A DNA stretch of 64,000 nucleotides. Origin: Ustilaginoidea virens. Its lineage: Eukaryota; Ascomycota; Sordariomycetes; Hypocreales; Clavicipitaceae. The translations under genes were made by a program, and so were the position numbers. The notes beneath the pieces were generated by a model. That model saw only the letters and a program-made list of their open reading frames with translations. It was not told the origin of the DNA and did not search any database. This document shows positions 12,002 through 21,830 of this stretch, piece after piece (the first letter of the stretch is position 1; each line of letters begins with the position of its first letter). The stretch lies in contig NC_057320.1 in assembly GCF_000687475.1 (NCBI RefSeq), positions 3,100,001-3,164,000 on the forward strand. The letters run 5' to 3'.

Positions 12002-14896
12002 ATGGAGGAATTCGAAGCCGTGAGGAGAGATGGCGAGTCGGGCGGGTTGGGCTTGGGAGGGCTGCTCGGCATTGCATTAGGCGGCGGCATTCTGCTCTTC
12101 ACCACGGTCGGCATGCTCATGGCCTGGAGGATCAAGGCCCGGCAGAATAAGTCACCGGGGAGAGCATATGCGATTCCAGACGAGTTTTCGCAGACGCGTC
12201 TAACGAAACGCTCACTTCTCATGACCGAGTCAGCGGTTAGCGGATTCTCCAGCCGATTCTCGAGCCGGCTCTCTCTCACGCTCCCTCCGATCATTCCTTT
12301 ACCACCCATGCCGTCGTATAGCTCGTTCAGCTTTTTCTTCCGAACGCCCAGCCGAAAGGAGAAGGCCGGTCGCCGAAGCTGGGTCGGTGGAGACGACTTC
12401 CCCGGACCGCCGGTCAACCACAAGAATGCCAGGGGGGGGGTTTTCAGTCGCGATGGTTGGCTAGGCCATGTGCCTACCGTGCCGAGCATGACTAGCATCG
12501 CCGATCAAGAGGATCATATTTACGACAAGGTGTCTGAGAGTACGCATGTGAGGAAGAACCATGCGCAGCGGCCATATTACGAGGAGTATCGGAAGCAGCA
12601 GCAGAAGCAGCAGCAGAAGCAGCCCGAGAAGTGCCATGTGCAAAATCAACAGCGGTTCCATGCACAAACGGACCGAGTCGTCAGCAATTTTCAAAATAGC
12701 AAGACGGCGCCGAATCTTGGATCTCCGGGTGATTTCCCTCGTGGTCGACCATCTATTATATGTGTGCCCGCTCAGGCGCACATTCGACCTTCCATCACAA
12801 TGACAGACCTTGACCTAAGGAACATCTTGCGCTCCACTGATGAGCGGCTCCGGGAAGGGCACAGCCGCTCACCTACTAAACAGCCCGCTCAACCGCCGTC
12901 TACTTCTGGCTCTCCTGTCAAGACGCCTCGGGCACGTTATTCAAGCTCGATCCGGAAAGTGGAACGACGGCATGGCAAACAAACTCCGAGTACTCCGAGT
13001 CCTGCCAAGGGTGAGCCCATGAGCACTTCGCCAAGGAAAGCCTCGGTGGCCTCCATCAGCAGCGCTGCAACCAGTCTGATAGCAGAAGCAACGCACCAGC
13101 TTGAGCTTCTTGGCGGCATGTGTTCCCCAAGCCGGCCGCGAGCTCGGGAGTGGGAGCCCCGGGAGAAGCAGATCCTTTCACCGAGCGCACCGGGACTGGC
13201 GAGCCCGCTCTTCACGCCAAGCCACAGTCCCAAGAGGAGCCCGCAAACGAGCCCGCGGCGGAACGCGCAGCAAGGGAGTCCCCAGCGACCGAGGTCAAGG
13301 GATAGCGATCGGTCCAGCTCCTTGTCGACACTGTACAGCGTGGGCGAGCCGGAGAGCGAGAAAGCTGATGCGCAGGGGCGACAGCGCGTTGGCAAGGGAC
13401 GCCACAGCAGGCAAGAGCTTGAGCAGCAAATACTTTCCGCGGCAGGAGATCAAGATGACCCCTTTGTGGAGAACAGGCGCGGCACAGCGAGCATGGGGGG
13501 CGAAACCCTGAGCGGACAACCTCGCCGGCCTCGACCGTTGCGAGTCATCAAAAGCATGAGCCCGAGCCACTTTGTGACGGCAGGAAACGAATCACTTATC
13601 CCCCGACCTCTACGACCAAAGTCAGCCATGGCGAAAGGCGTCGCCGGTCGGGGATTCGACGCGGGACTGGGACCGCCTGGCCCTCTGGTTCTGCAGCCTC
13701 TTGGCGCGCGCCACTCTCTTGAGATGCCACCAAAGCGAGAGCAACACGTGGAAAGGGGTCAGACGCCGCAGGCTGCATCGAGGTCGAGCTTCACATCGGC
13801 ATATATTCCTAGTCAAGAACCTGAAGCAAAGGCCATGCTTGCTCGCGAGGTGCGAGACCCAGTGTGGCAGCGAGAATCAAACGCTGGTAGAACATGCGCT
13901 GCAGGCTCGCCTCCGCCTATACCTACCAGGCATGGTGATAGGCGCTCGGCCATGTCGGCATCGCGCTCTAGCCGAAAGGACGTCCCGTCCATGATCTTGG
14001 CCAACGACGCTCAACGACGGGCTCCTTCTCACCGTCCGCAGGCAACGGCATCAGCACCAGATGGCCCCGTCATCCCAGCCAAACTCTCGCCACGGCGCTC
14101 GGTCCACAGGTCCTCCGGTGGCAGGTCTTCGCGGCGCGGCAGCTCCGGATCCAGCCCTGGCTGCTCTTCATCGACCGGCGTGCCAGTTCGCCGGGTCACA
14201 AGCAGTCCCTCCGGAGACGCCCCTGCGCTGGGTACCACAATCGCCGAGCTGAGACGAATGAACAGCGTCGTCAGCTCGAATAGCGCCACGTCAATTGCCT
14301 CGTCCACGGTGCTGGAAACAAGGACAGATGCAGCTACGCGCACTCGTTCGACGTTCAATGACAAGACGGTCTCGCCTCGACAAGTGCCTAGACCACCACC
14401 GGCCGCCATTGGAATGAAGCATTACCTCAACATTGGCAACGCGAATGCCGAAATCGATAGGCACAAATCCATGATAAGCCTGCCCAGGACCGTCCCATCT
14501 CCCTCTTCTTCCTCGCCAAGCAAAAGACCCCAAAGCGCTGGCCCTTTGAAAGCAGGCTCTCCCGCGGCCAAGGAGCGAGGCAAGGAAAACTACAGCTCAG
14601 GCGTCAGACAGGGTAGACAAGAGGAGCTGCCTCGCCTGAGAGAAGTGCCTCAGAGCCCTGTCCGGTCGCCCAGAGAGGTTTTCAAGCCAAAATTCACCAT
14701 TGTGGCGAGGTCTCCCCCTCCCAGGGGGGGGAGCAGAGCGTTGAAGCACGGCGCCGTGGCAAACCTGCTCGGTCACGAGCAACGAGGAGACGCAGGATGC
14801 AGAGACAGCGCAGGAAGCTTGGGATTGTATGATAAGGACGGATTTTTGTTGCCTTCCCCGGAAAGAGAGACGAGGAAGAGAAGCCCGCGAATGTGA
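12002..14896 (+). CDS. Single-pass membrane protein with long basic Ser/Pro-rich cytoplasmic tail, function unknown
   Basis: An uninterrupted frame of 964 residues. A short N-terminal acidic/Gly segment is followed by one clear membrane span (about residues 18-42, GLLGIALGGGILLFTTVGML) and then by RIKARQNK, so by the positive-inside rule the remaining 900 residues face the cytosol. That tail is low-complexity: rich in Ser, Arg, Pro and Gln, with many SP/TP sites (for example SPKRSPQTSPRR), a Gln/Lys run (KQQQKQQQKQPE, about 200), and no catalytic domain I recognise. The layout resembles conserved hypothetical proteins of Sordariomycetes, perhaps a signalling scaffold at a membrane; that role is inference. 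An upstream exon with a signal sequence cannot be excluded. Confidence 0.7.
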   Translation: MEEFEAVRRDGESGGLGLGGLLGIALGGGILLFTTVGMLMAWRIKARQNKSPGRAYAIPDEFSQTRLTKRSLLMTESAVSGFSSRFSSRLSLTLPPIIPLPPMPSYSSFSFFFRTPSRKEKAGRRSWVGGDDFPGPPVNHKNARGGVFSRDGWLGHVPTVPSMTSIADQEDHIYDKVSESTHVRKNHAQRPYYEEYRKQQQKQQQKQPEKCHVQNQQRFHAQTDRVVSNFQNSKTAPNLGSPGDFPRGRPSIICVPAQAHIRPSITMTDLDLRNILRSTDERLREGHSRSPTKQPAQPPSTSGSPVKTPRARYSSSIRKVERRHGKQTPSTPSPAKGEPMSTSPRKASVASISSAATSLIAEATHQLELLGGMCSPSRPRAREWEPREKQILSPSAPGLASPLFTPSHSPKRSPQTSPRRNAQQGSPQRPRSRDSDRSSSLSTLYSVGEPESEKADAQGRQRVGKGRHSRQELEQQILSAAGDQDDPFVENRRGTASMGGETLSGQPRRPRPLRVIKSMSPSHFVTAGNESLIPRPLRPKSAMAKGVAGRGFDAGLGPPGPLVLQPLGARHSLEMPPKREQHVERGQTPQAASRSSFTSAYIPSQEPEAKAMLAREVRDPVWQRESNAGRTCAAGSPPPIPTRHGDRRSAMSASRSSRKDVPSMILANDAQRRAPSHRPQATASAPDGPVIPAKLSPRRSVHRSSGGRSSRRGSSGSSPGCSSSTGVPVRRVTSSPSGDAPALGTTIAELRRMNSVVSSNSATSIASSTVLETRTDAATRTRSTFNDKTVSPRQVPRPPPAAIGMKHYLNIGNANAEIDRHKSMISLPRTVPSPSSSSPSKRPQSAGPLKAGSPAAKERGKENYSSGVRQGRQEELPRLREVPQSPVRSPREVFKPKFTIVARSPPPRGGSRALKHGAVANLLGHEQRGDAGCRDSAGSLGLYDKDGFLLPSPERETRKRSPRM

Positions 14897-15197
14897 ATCG
14901 TGAGAGAAAGACGGGGGAGAGAAAAGAAATGAAGGAAAAAAAAAAAAAAGGAGACTATGGCATCCACTCTGTATTTCCCCCGTCTCTATTCCTATTATTC
15001 AATTCATCACTAACTGACTGCACGGGATGCGGTTCAGTCGTTTGCGGTCAGGGCAGCCCGATGAATTTTCTTTGCCTGAAAAAAAAAAAAAAAAAAAAAA
15101 ACATGCAAATCTTTCCATCTTTGTATATATTCCTTTTTTTTTCTTCTTCCATGTCGCCCTGCATCATGGATGGCATTCTATCTGTTTCGCTAGTTAG
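14897..15197. other. Convergent 3' region
   Basis: A short space between convergent genes with two A-runs (14936-14949 and 15080-15102) and a T-run. Poly(A) signals probably lie here; nothing else is seen. Confidence 0.5.
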
Positions 15198-16605
15198 TCA
15201 GTACTTTAATTGATCAATTACCTCTGGGGAGTTGATGAAGGCGCATCTCTGGCGCAGCTTTTGCTCCAGCATGGCGGGATGTGCCCTGGGGCCGTCTGTC
15301 GCCGACAGGCCCTCGTGCGGACCAACGACAAAGATGTCGACCTGGTTGCCGGGGGTGAAGGCCGGCGCGAAGCCCTGGAACGTGTCGTGGCCCTCGATCC
15401 CCGGCCTGCCGGTGCTGGCAAAGGTGGACCAGGAGCGGGAGCCGCGCCGTCGGAGCCGGTGGTCGGACGGACCGGGGTTGAGGTGGTGGCAGCTGCCCGT
15501 GCCCGTGTCGTAGGGCGAGAAGTTGCCAAAGACGTAGGCGAGCTCCGAGGTGTGGATGGCGCCGAGGCCGGGCCGGTGGAGGACGCGGGACAGGTAGGGA
15601 TCGAGGACGGTCTGGTTCCAGTCGTAGAGGTAGACGGCGTTGCCGGCGGCGGCGAGCTGCTCGGCGTAGCCCAGGGGCGCGCACGTCATGAGGATGTCCC
15701 TGAAGATGCGGGCGGCGCGGTAGAACTCGGCCGACGGGTTGGCGGCGCGGCGGCCGGGCGCGAAGTCGGACACGGGGTACAGGGCGAGGAGGGCGTCGAG
15801 GTTGGGCGCGCTCAGGCCCGGCGCGTAGGCGGCGAGGAAGGAGCGCGTGGCGGGGGCGGACGCGATGCCCGGGTCGGTGAAGAAGGCCACGTCGTCCTGG
15901 CACCAGCCCATCATGGCGGTGACGTTGGCGAAGCGGCGCTGGCGGAGGAGGCGCGAGGGCGCGGCGGGCAGGAAGTCGCCGTCGACGGCGGGCAGCCACA
16001 CGTCGCCGATGTTGTGGGCCACGTCGGACCGGTAGGTGGCCACCGCGGCGGCGAGGAGCTGCGCGGTGCCGAGGCGGCGGAGGCAGCGGACGGTGCCGGG
16101 GGCGTGCAGGTGCGTCTTGTTGCAGCCGGCGCGGTGGACGAGCAGCCGCATGGCCTCGAGGGTCAGGTTGCCCGTCATGGCGGGCTCGAGGGCCTGGCTC
16201 TGGGCGATGGCCTGGTGGAAGGGCGCGGGTCGGGAGCCGCCGTAGGCCAGGATGTGCATGCCCACGGAGAGACCTGGAAAAAAAGGGGGGGGGGGGGGGG
16301 GGGGTTGTTCAGATTCAGATGTCTCTCTGGGCGAGGGCGACGAGCGGGACGAGGACGGGGCGCTTTACCTCCCGACGACTGCCCAAAGATGGTGACTCGG
16401 CCAGCATCGCCGCCAAACACGCCAATGTTGTCGCGCACCCACTCGAGGGCGAGCCTCTGGTCCCGCAGCCCTGCGTTTTCGGACCCCTCGGCCCTCAGGG
16501 CTTCGGACTGGGCAAATCCAAAGACTGCGTGAGAGAGGGTCGGGTCAGCATCCTCGACAACGCGTCGAAATAACACGCCGCAAAGCAGCAGCAGCAGCAC
16601 AAAGC

Positions 16606-16647
<42 letters not shown>

Positions 16648-17170
16648 GGGGGACACGCAAATGCTCACCTCCTAGACGGTAGTTGGGGGCCACGTGGATG
16701 ACGGGCAGGCCGTTGCGGACGCTCTCGAGGATCATGGCGTCCGGCTGCACCGTGGCCTCCTGGTTGGAGCCGGACCAGAAGCTCCCGCCGTGCAGGTACA
16801 CCAGGACGGGGAGGCGGGCGCCCTCGCGCGTGCCGGCCGGCCGCGCGACGTTGAGGTTCAGGCAGTCCTCGGAGACGCGCGTCACGTTGGTCAGCGAGAT
16901 GGGCGGCTCCCACGGGCCCAGGGGCTGCGGGCAGGCCGGGCCGTAGGCCGTGGCGTGGACGGCGCTGCCGCGCGGGGGCACGTGCGGCCGCGGCGGCCGG
17001 AACCGCTGGCCCAGGCTGGTGTCCTGGCCGTAGGGGATGTTGAGGAACACGTCGACGGCGTTGCGCGACAGGCCGTGGTACGTGATGCCGCGGAGGGAGT
17101 CGATCACCACGGGGGCGGCGGCGGCGAGCGCGGGCGCGGGCGCTAGCATGAGCACGATGCCGGCCTTCAT
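15198..17170 (-). CDS. Secreted type-B carboxylesterase/lipase
   Basis: Exons 17170-16669, 16524-16369 and 16273-15198, 577 residues, the usual size of fungal type-B esterases (alpha/beta hydrolase). A short signal peptide (MKAGIVLMLAPAPALAAAA) is followed by the substrate-fold start PVVIDSLRGITYHG. Motifs seen: the type-B signature SEDCLNLNV, the oxyanion HGGSFWSGS, the nucleophile elbow GQSSGG (Ser217; the elbow is split by intron 2), and a likely catalytic His in AIHTSELAYVFGN. Such enzymes hydrolyse carboxylic esters outside the cell; the substrate cannot be told. The coding strand is very GC-rich, producing long shadow frames on the other strand. Both introns carry long C-runs on the sense strand and intron 1 also has a (CT)n run. 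Confidence 0.9.
16286..16302. repeat. G/C homopolymer in carboxylesterase intron 2
   Basis: A run of about 17 G on the plus strand (C on the sense strand) lies just upstream of the T-run and 3' splice site of the intron at 16274-16368. Confidence 0.85.
16611..16640. repeat. (AG)n microsatellite in carboxylesterase intron 1
   Basis: About fifteen AG dinucleotides directly precede a ten-base G run within the intron 16525-16668. Confidence 0.9.
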
Positions 17171-17480
17171 GATGCGCGGGGGCGAGCGATGAAGGGGGGG
17201 ATGAATGACAAGGGGGCAAGCGCGGAGAAGGCAGAAAAGCTCGACGTCGGGGTCGAGCGGCAGGGTGGTTTGGTGGTTCGGTGGTTTGGCGGTTTGGTGG
17301 TTTGGTGTTTCGGTTGGTGGCTCGACGTGTCTCAGCTTTTGGGGCGAAAAGTGTCGAATCGGCGCAGGTTGGCAGGGGCTGAGGGCAACGACTGCCTGTT
17401 TGTCTAGAGCTTGCTGCTGTTGCTGTGGAACGATGCCGTCTTCTTCTTCTTCTCCTTCTTCTCCTTCACATATACCATGC
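17171..17480. other. Carboxylesterase upstream region with short repeats
   Basis: The region upstream of the esterase start contains direct repeats of ggtggtttggt (17267-17325) and a run of ttcttcttcttctccttc (17443-17466). No gene is seen. Confidence 0.5.
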
Positions 17481-17600
17481 CCCGTCACGCCCCGTCATCC
17501 CCCGTCATGCCCCGTCATGTCTCGTCATGTCCCGTCATGCTGTGTCACGCCCCGTCACGCCCCGTCAAGCCCCGTCAAGCCCCCGTCGCGCCCCGTCATG
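17481..17600. repeat. 10-bp minisatellite at the 3' end of the pICln-like gene
   Basis: Twelve units of the type cccgtcatgc/cccgtcacgc stand in exact 10-bp register and stop a few bases from the stop codon of the minus-strand gene (17608-17610), so they probably lie in its 3' UTR. Confidence 0.9.
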
Positions 17601-17607
17601 CCCCGAC

Positions 17608-18645
17608 TCATTCAACCCGCGGCCGCTTGTTCTCCGCGTCGTCGCCACCGCCATTCTCCCCGTCAGCTGGAGCCTCCTCCCGCCGCCTCGTTCTTCCCGC
17701 CCCCTGCCCCTGGCCGGGCTCTTCCCCCGCGCCATTTCCTTGTCCCTCGTCCCTGCCTCTGATCCAGTTGCCCTCCTCGTCAAAGTACTCGCCGACGTTG
17801 TCCGCCGTGATCCAGCCGCTGCTGCCCGGCATGGGAGGCGGCAGCCCGCCATCTGCCGCGCCGCGCAGGACTCCCGTGAAGCCGTCCACAGCCTCCCTTG
17901 CCGCACTGTCCTCAAAAACGAAGCCGTCGTAGTCGCCGCCATCGTCGTCTGCTCCTTCTTCCTCGTCGTCGCCGTGGCCGTCGACAGGGTCAGGGTGCAG
18001 ATTGGAGCAGCTGGCAATGGCATCGTAGAGCTTTTGCGCGTCTGCCGCATCACCAGGCACTATGGTCAGCTCCATGGTGCTGGGGCCGTCGTCGTCTGCG
18101 CCGCCGTCCAGGAACTCGAGCTGCATCCATATCGTGCACGTGCTGCCGCCGTCCGGAGCCGCTGGAACTTGCCTCACTGCGTGGATCGAGATGGAAGGGT
18201 AGGGTATCGAGACGCCAGACTGGCTGGCTCTGCTAAATATTGTAAAATGCCTTTTTTTTTTAAAAAAAAAAAAAAAAAGCATTGAGTTTTTCCACACGGC
18301 ACACATGGTTAGCTATCAACGGAGAACCCCGCAATGAGTTGATTTCTGCGGCGAACCGGGGGGAGGGAATACATGCTCCGAGTTTACAAAGACCTCGACT
18401 TTCAGCTCTGCCGTCTCCTCCTCGTGTCCATTCGTGGCGGCCCGAGGTTCGGCGGCGGGGGTGTCTGCAGGGAAGAGGGCCAGAATTCCGCACTGCGACT
18501 TGGGGACGGAGGCGAGGGCTTCCGGCAGGTGGAAATGCAGCACAGGCTTGCCGTCGCTGAAGGATGCCGGTGTTTGGGTCTGGTATTGGGAGAGAGAGAC
18601 GTAGTCGTCCACCGAGGGAGGCGACCGAATCGTTGTGGCGAGCAT
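17608..18645 (-). CDS. pICln-like methylosome subunit (Voldacs/PH-like domain)
   Basis: Proposed exons 18645-18377 and 18250-17608, 303 residues. The N-terminal part (SVDDYVSLSQYQTQTPASF, then KPVLHFHLPEAL and LKVEVFVNSE) and the later SGVSIPYPSISIHAVRQ and CTIWMQLEF fit the PH-like domain of pICln, the chaperone that presents Sm proteins to the PRMT5 methylosome during snRNP assembly. The C-terminal half is acidic with a late basic end (NKRPRVE), also typical. The frames join only if the intron uses a GC donor (GGA|GCATGT) and the AG at 18251-18252, giving VNSEHFTIFSRASQSG across the junction. No GT donor in the neighbourhood restores the frame. The exact junction is therefore less certain than the gene itself. 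It is divergent from the next gene. Confidence 0.8.
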
Positions 18646-19512
18646 GGTTGGAAGAGCAGACGACGGATGATGGACGACGGAAGACGGAAGACGGGTTCCA
18701 ATGGTAGATGGAAGATGGCGGTTTGCTTGCTGGCGAGAGCAAAGTCTGGATGCAAGCTTCGCCTCGTCTTTCAAAATGCAAAAATTCAGGTTGTCAAATG
18801 GGGCGTGCGAGCTCCCTGTTCTTATCTTATCGCCCCGCAGGGCCCGTCGTCTTCCCCGCATTACAGTGAATACAGTGATTACAGTGGTTACACCTGGTGT
18901 CTGGTGTGCCTGGTACCTTGGCATGCACACAAACTACGCGACGACAAAAGTCCTCCTTGGCGGCTGCTGGCTGCAACTTCCCGCCGCCCTACCCCTACCC
19001 GCCTACCCGGGCCTGTTGACCCGCACCCTGCGCTGCAACGCTGCAACCAGCCAGCTCGATGCAATCTTGACTCAATCAATACTACACGGCCTGCTTCACC
19101 CACGCAGGAATCAATGCCATCATGAGGCTGAAACTGGCCTGACAATCCAACGGGAAGCACCGCGTCTTCTGCCACGTCTTCATCAGGCCTCGCAAATACA
19201 CACCCCCCCCCCCCCCCCCCCCGCCGCCGTCACCCGCCGCCGTCACCCGCCGCACAGGCTCCATCGCCATCAAAGACCGACAGTCATCAAACATTTGTCT
19301 TCAAAAAACACGATCCTCCCCATCTCCTCAGCAAAGCAATGCACAACAGCCGTACGCCCATTGAGCGATCTTCCAAGACCCTCGAGCATTATACCTCTCC
19401 AAAACTAACCACAAACACAGGTCCCCATCCCCTGCTGGAGCAGGTGCCCCTCACCGTGTCTCCGTTCGTCTCTCTCCCCACCGCAACCACCCTCTCGTAC
19501 AACTACAAGACG
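18646..19512. promoter_or_regulatory. Divergent intergenic region
   Basis: 867 bp between the pICln-like gene and the next plus-strand start. It holds direct repeats cgacggatgatggacgacgg (about 18660-18700), gtgaatacagtgattacagtggttac (18866-18891) and a 20-base C run (19203-19222) followed by gccgccgtcacccgccgccgtcacccgcc. No gene seen. Confidence 0.5.
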
Positions 19513-19947
19513 ATGCCATCCAACATCCCTCCCTCGTCACTGGGCATACCCACATCTTCCCAGGGCGATGCGCAGCAGCCAAAGCCTTCCTTTGTTGTTT
19601 CAGGGTCGGGCCACGCCGCCCACCCGGACGACATCTCAGCCTCTTGTCGCGCGCTCCTCGCCCACGTTACCGATCTGCAGCAGAACGCCGAGAGGGAGTT
19701 GCAAGAGTTTGAGGAGCGCGTCAGGCAGCGCGACCTGGCCGAGAAGAGACGGGTCGCCCCGGGCTGGTTGGACAGCGAGTCGAAGCTCCTGCAACCTGAG
19801 CGGAAATCGGGACAAGCCGGGACGCGTGAGGGGGTGCCGTCGCCGCCGCCGCCGGTTTCGGAAAAGGGAAAGCAGAGGGAAACGGCAGAGGCTGAGGACC
19901 AGGGTGCGCAGCTGGACAGAGCGTTTGGGGGCATGGCTCTGAGGTGA
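19513..19947 (+). CDS. Small conserved-looking protein with a charged helix, function unknown
   Basis: An intronless frame of 144 residues starting at MPSNIPPSSLGIP; the upstream in-frame ATG at 19339 would add poorly structured residues, so I prefer 19513. A central helix-forming segment (SASCRALLAHVTDLQQNAER, then ELQEFEERVRQRDLAEKRR) could form a coiled coil and is followed by VAPGWLD and a Pro/Ser-rich stretch, ending DRAFGGMALR. No signal peptide, membrane span or catalytic motif. I do not recognise the family. Codon usage (strong third-position G/C) supports real coding sequence. Confidence 0.6.
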   Translation: MPSNIPPSSLGIPTSSQGDAQQPKPSFVVSGSGHAAHPDDISASCRALLAHVTDLQQNAERELQEFEERVRQRDLAEKRRVAPGWLDSESKLLQPERKSGQAGTREGVPSPPPPVSEKGKQRETAEAEDQGAQLDRAFGGMALR

Positions 19948-20699
19948 GCTTTTGAGCTTTTGATTGTTACGGCCCTCTGAGCGACAGCAAGGAAGATGGG
20001 GGGGGTTTTTGCAGCCTGGCGTGTTTCTTACTTTTAGACACGGATTCGTCGACTTTTTCTCTTACCCCTTGCGATGGGTGATTTTTATAGCACGTCTGTT
20101 TATTGGAGGAACGCATAACGGTGGGATGACCGGACGGCTTGCATCATTTCTAAACTGGTTACTCTCGCGGACTCGCTGCTTGTCCAGGAGGGATGATATG
20201 ATGACGATTGGGCAAGTGGCCGCGGCACGTTTATAGGGATTTTGATGTTATCCATTGAAGGATATCGCCAGGAATCACAGGGCTTCGTTTGGCTATAAGG
20301 ATACCTCAAGCTTGATATAAATCAGCCAAATGCGCGTTTTGAAGCTATTTCTTTACCTATGTACCTGGTGTTTATGCGCTGTGGATCTGAGCAGGCCCTG
20401 CCAGATAGTCTCGCTATTGGTGGCTTTTCTGTCCTATAGCACTACCTTGAACCAATAACTTAACCCTCTTGCTTGCTTCTTTGATATTATCTTAGTAGCG
20501 GGCCCGTAGTCCGTATCCATACCTGCTTTTCGGGATAACTGCAAGTGGGGAATGAACCCCAGGACCCCAGGACCCCGGGAATCAAGACCCGGACTGAGCC
20601 TGAGACTTTGCTTTACCCCGCCAGTTTCTCTCTGCCCACCTACTCCGTACTCCGTACTCCTCCGTACCCCTTTCCCCGTACGTCCCCTCGTCGATTCTC
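19948..20699. other. Intergenic stretch, no gene seen
   Basis: 752 bp of mixed composition. Near its right end, just before the 2EXR gene, it contains the array tactccgtactccgtactcc (20641 on), part of the dispersed GTACGGAGTAC family. Confidence 0.5.
20641..20667. repeat. Overlapping TACTCCGTAC motif array
   Basis: Three overlapping copies of the tactccgtac motif lie 33 bp upstream of the 2EXR gene start. The same motif (or its complement GTACGGAGTAC) recurs at 5955, 7168, 24771, 25531, 47339, 47428, 47447, 50329, 50491 and 54258. Confidence 0.85.
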
Positions 20700-21521
20700 A
20701 TGGCAACCATGGACGAGCTCTTGCAGTGCGACCTGCTTCAGCAGGTCCTGGCGGAAACGCAGGGAGATCCCCCCCCGCGCCCGCCCTCGCCGGAGCACAA
20801 GAACAAGCCCAGCAACCAGCCCGGGCCCGTGGCCCCCTTCAGCTTCAGCGGCCTGCCCCCCGAGATCCGGCTCAGCATCTGGGAGGAGGTCTTTGCCGGC
20901 TGGTCCGTCTGGGCCGTAACCTCCCACGGCGCGCGGGAACCCGAGCCGCTCCTGTACGGCCCGCCGAACCGGCCGTTCCTGACCGTGACGCCCGTCGGCC
21001 ACGCGCCCGCCCTGTGCGGGCTCGTGTGCCGAGAGGCCCGGGAGCAGCTGGCCAAGAGCTACGGCTCGCCGCTCCGCGCGCTGAGCTTCGCCGCCAAGGA
21101 CAGCGGCGTCTACTGGGTCAACATGGACCGGGCGGTGCTGTACCTGGGCAACGCCACCAACGCCGCGGGCGTGCTCGACGGCTTCGCGCCCGAGGAGCTG
21201 GCCAAGGTCCAGCACGTCGTCCTGCTCTGGGACAACGCCTCGCCCGCCCCCGTGTGCCCGCAGCTCGCCGCGTCCTGCCCGGACCTCAAGACCATCGTCG
21301 TCCAGCGGCTCGAGGGCCCGGGCGCCAGCGCCGCCGCCAGGAAGTATCCCCAGCCGCCGCCGGCGTCCATGGCCCCGGCCTGCCTGTCGCTCGTCCGCTC
21401 CTCCGGCAAGCAGTCTACTCTGATGCAGCTGTACGCCCATTACTTCGGCTCGCAAGTCCTGGTGCACTTTGCGAAGCCGCGCCCGAGGCTGCTGGTGCTG
21501 TCCATAGATGTCGCGTCGTAG
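20700..21521 (+). CDS. 2EXR-domain protein
   Basis: Intronless, 273 residues. After a short polar N terminus the sequence FSFSGLPPEIRLSIWEEV is the signature of the fungal 2EXR (formerly 'F-box-like 2EXR') domain, and the later LCGLVCREAREQLAKSYG fits its second half. The family is greatly expanded in Pezizomycotina, often variable between strains and of unknown function. Start taken at the first ATG (MATMDELL); the second Met at 20709 is equally possible. High G+C at third positions contrasts with the AT-rich element just downstream. Confidence 0.85.
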   Translation: MATMDELLQCDLLQQVLAETQGDPPPRPPSPEHKNKPSNQPGPVAPFSFSGLPPEIRLSIWEEVFAGWSVWAVTSHGAREPEPLLYGPPNRPFLTVTPVGHAPALCGLVCREAREQLAKSYGSPLRALSFAAKDSGVYWVNMDRAVLYLGNATNAAGVLDGFAPEELAKVQHVVLLWDNASPAPVCPQLAASCPDLKTIVVQRLEGPGASAAARKYPQPPPASMAPACLSLVRSSGKQSTLMQLYAHYFGSQVLVHFAKPRPRLLVLSIDVAS

Positions 21522-21700
21522 CCGCCTGCCCGCCCTGGGGCCCGGAGAAACTTGGCCAAGAGCGCAACAAGTCGTTTTTTGCCATTTTCCTTTTGCAGAT
21601 TGTTGGGGCTCGTCATGTAAATTTTTTTTGCGTAATTTGTAGTACGTAGTTTTCCGACAGTAGTAGAATTTACAAGCAGAACTTGTTTTCTCGTATTAGC

Positions 21701-21820
21701 TGATCCCAGCTCATCCCGGCTCATCCCGGCTTTTCCCGGCTTTTCCCGGCTTAATCTAGCTTAATCTAGCTTATCCTAGCTTATCCTAGCTTATCCTAGC
21801 TCATCCCGTCTCATCCTGGC
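21701..21820. repeat. Array of twelve 10-bp units
   Basis: Twelve units of the form tNatcccNgc lie in perfect 10-bp register. Identical variants sit next to each other: two tcatcccggc, two ttttcccggc, two ttaatctagc, three ttatcctagc, then tcatcccgtc and tcatcctggc, as expected from stepwise local duplication. The array ends 10 bp before the direct repeat flanking the element at 21841. Confidence 0.95.
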
Positions 21821-21830
21821 ATGAAGCTGC

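Noticed and set aside
12937..13395. 152-codon minus-strand frame inside the 964-residue gene
   Set aside because: Shadow frame without domain; the plus-strand frame is open over its whole length.
15210..16532. 440-codon plus-strand open frame
   Set aside because: It is antisense to the carboxylesterase, is Gly/Val/Glu-rich in the way GC-rich shadow frames are, and has no domain.
17476..17600. CRISPR-like array
   Set aside because: Units are contiguous 10-mers without spacers in a eukaryotic genome; it is a minisatellite.
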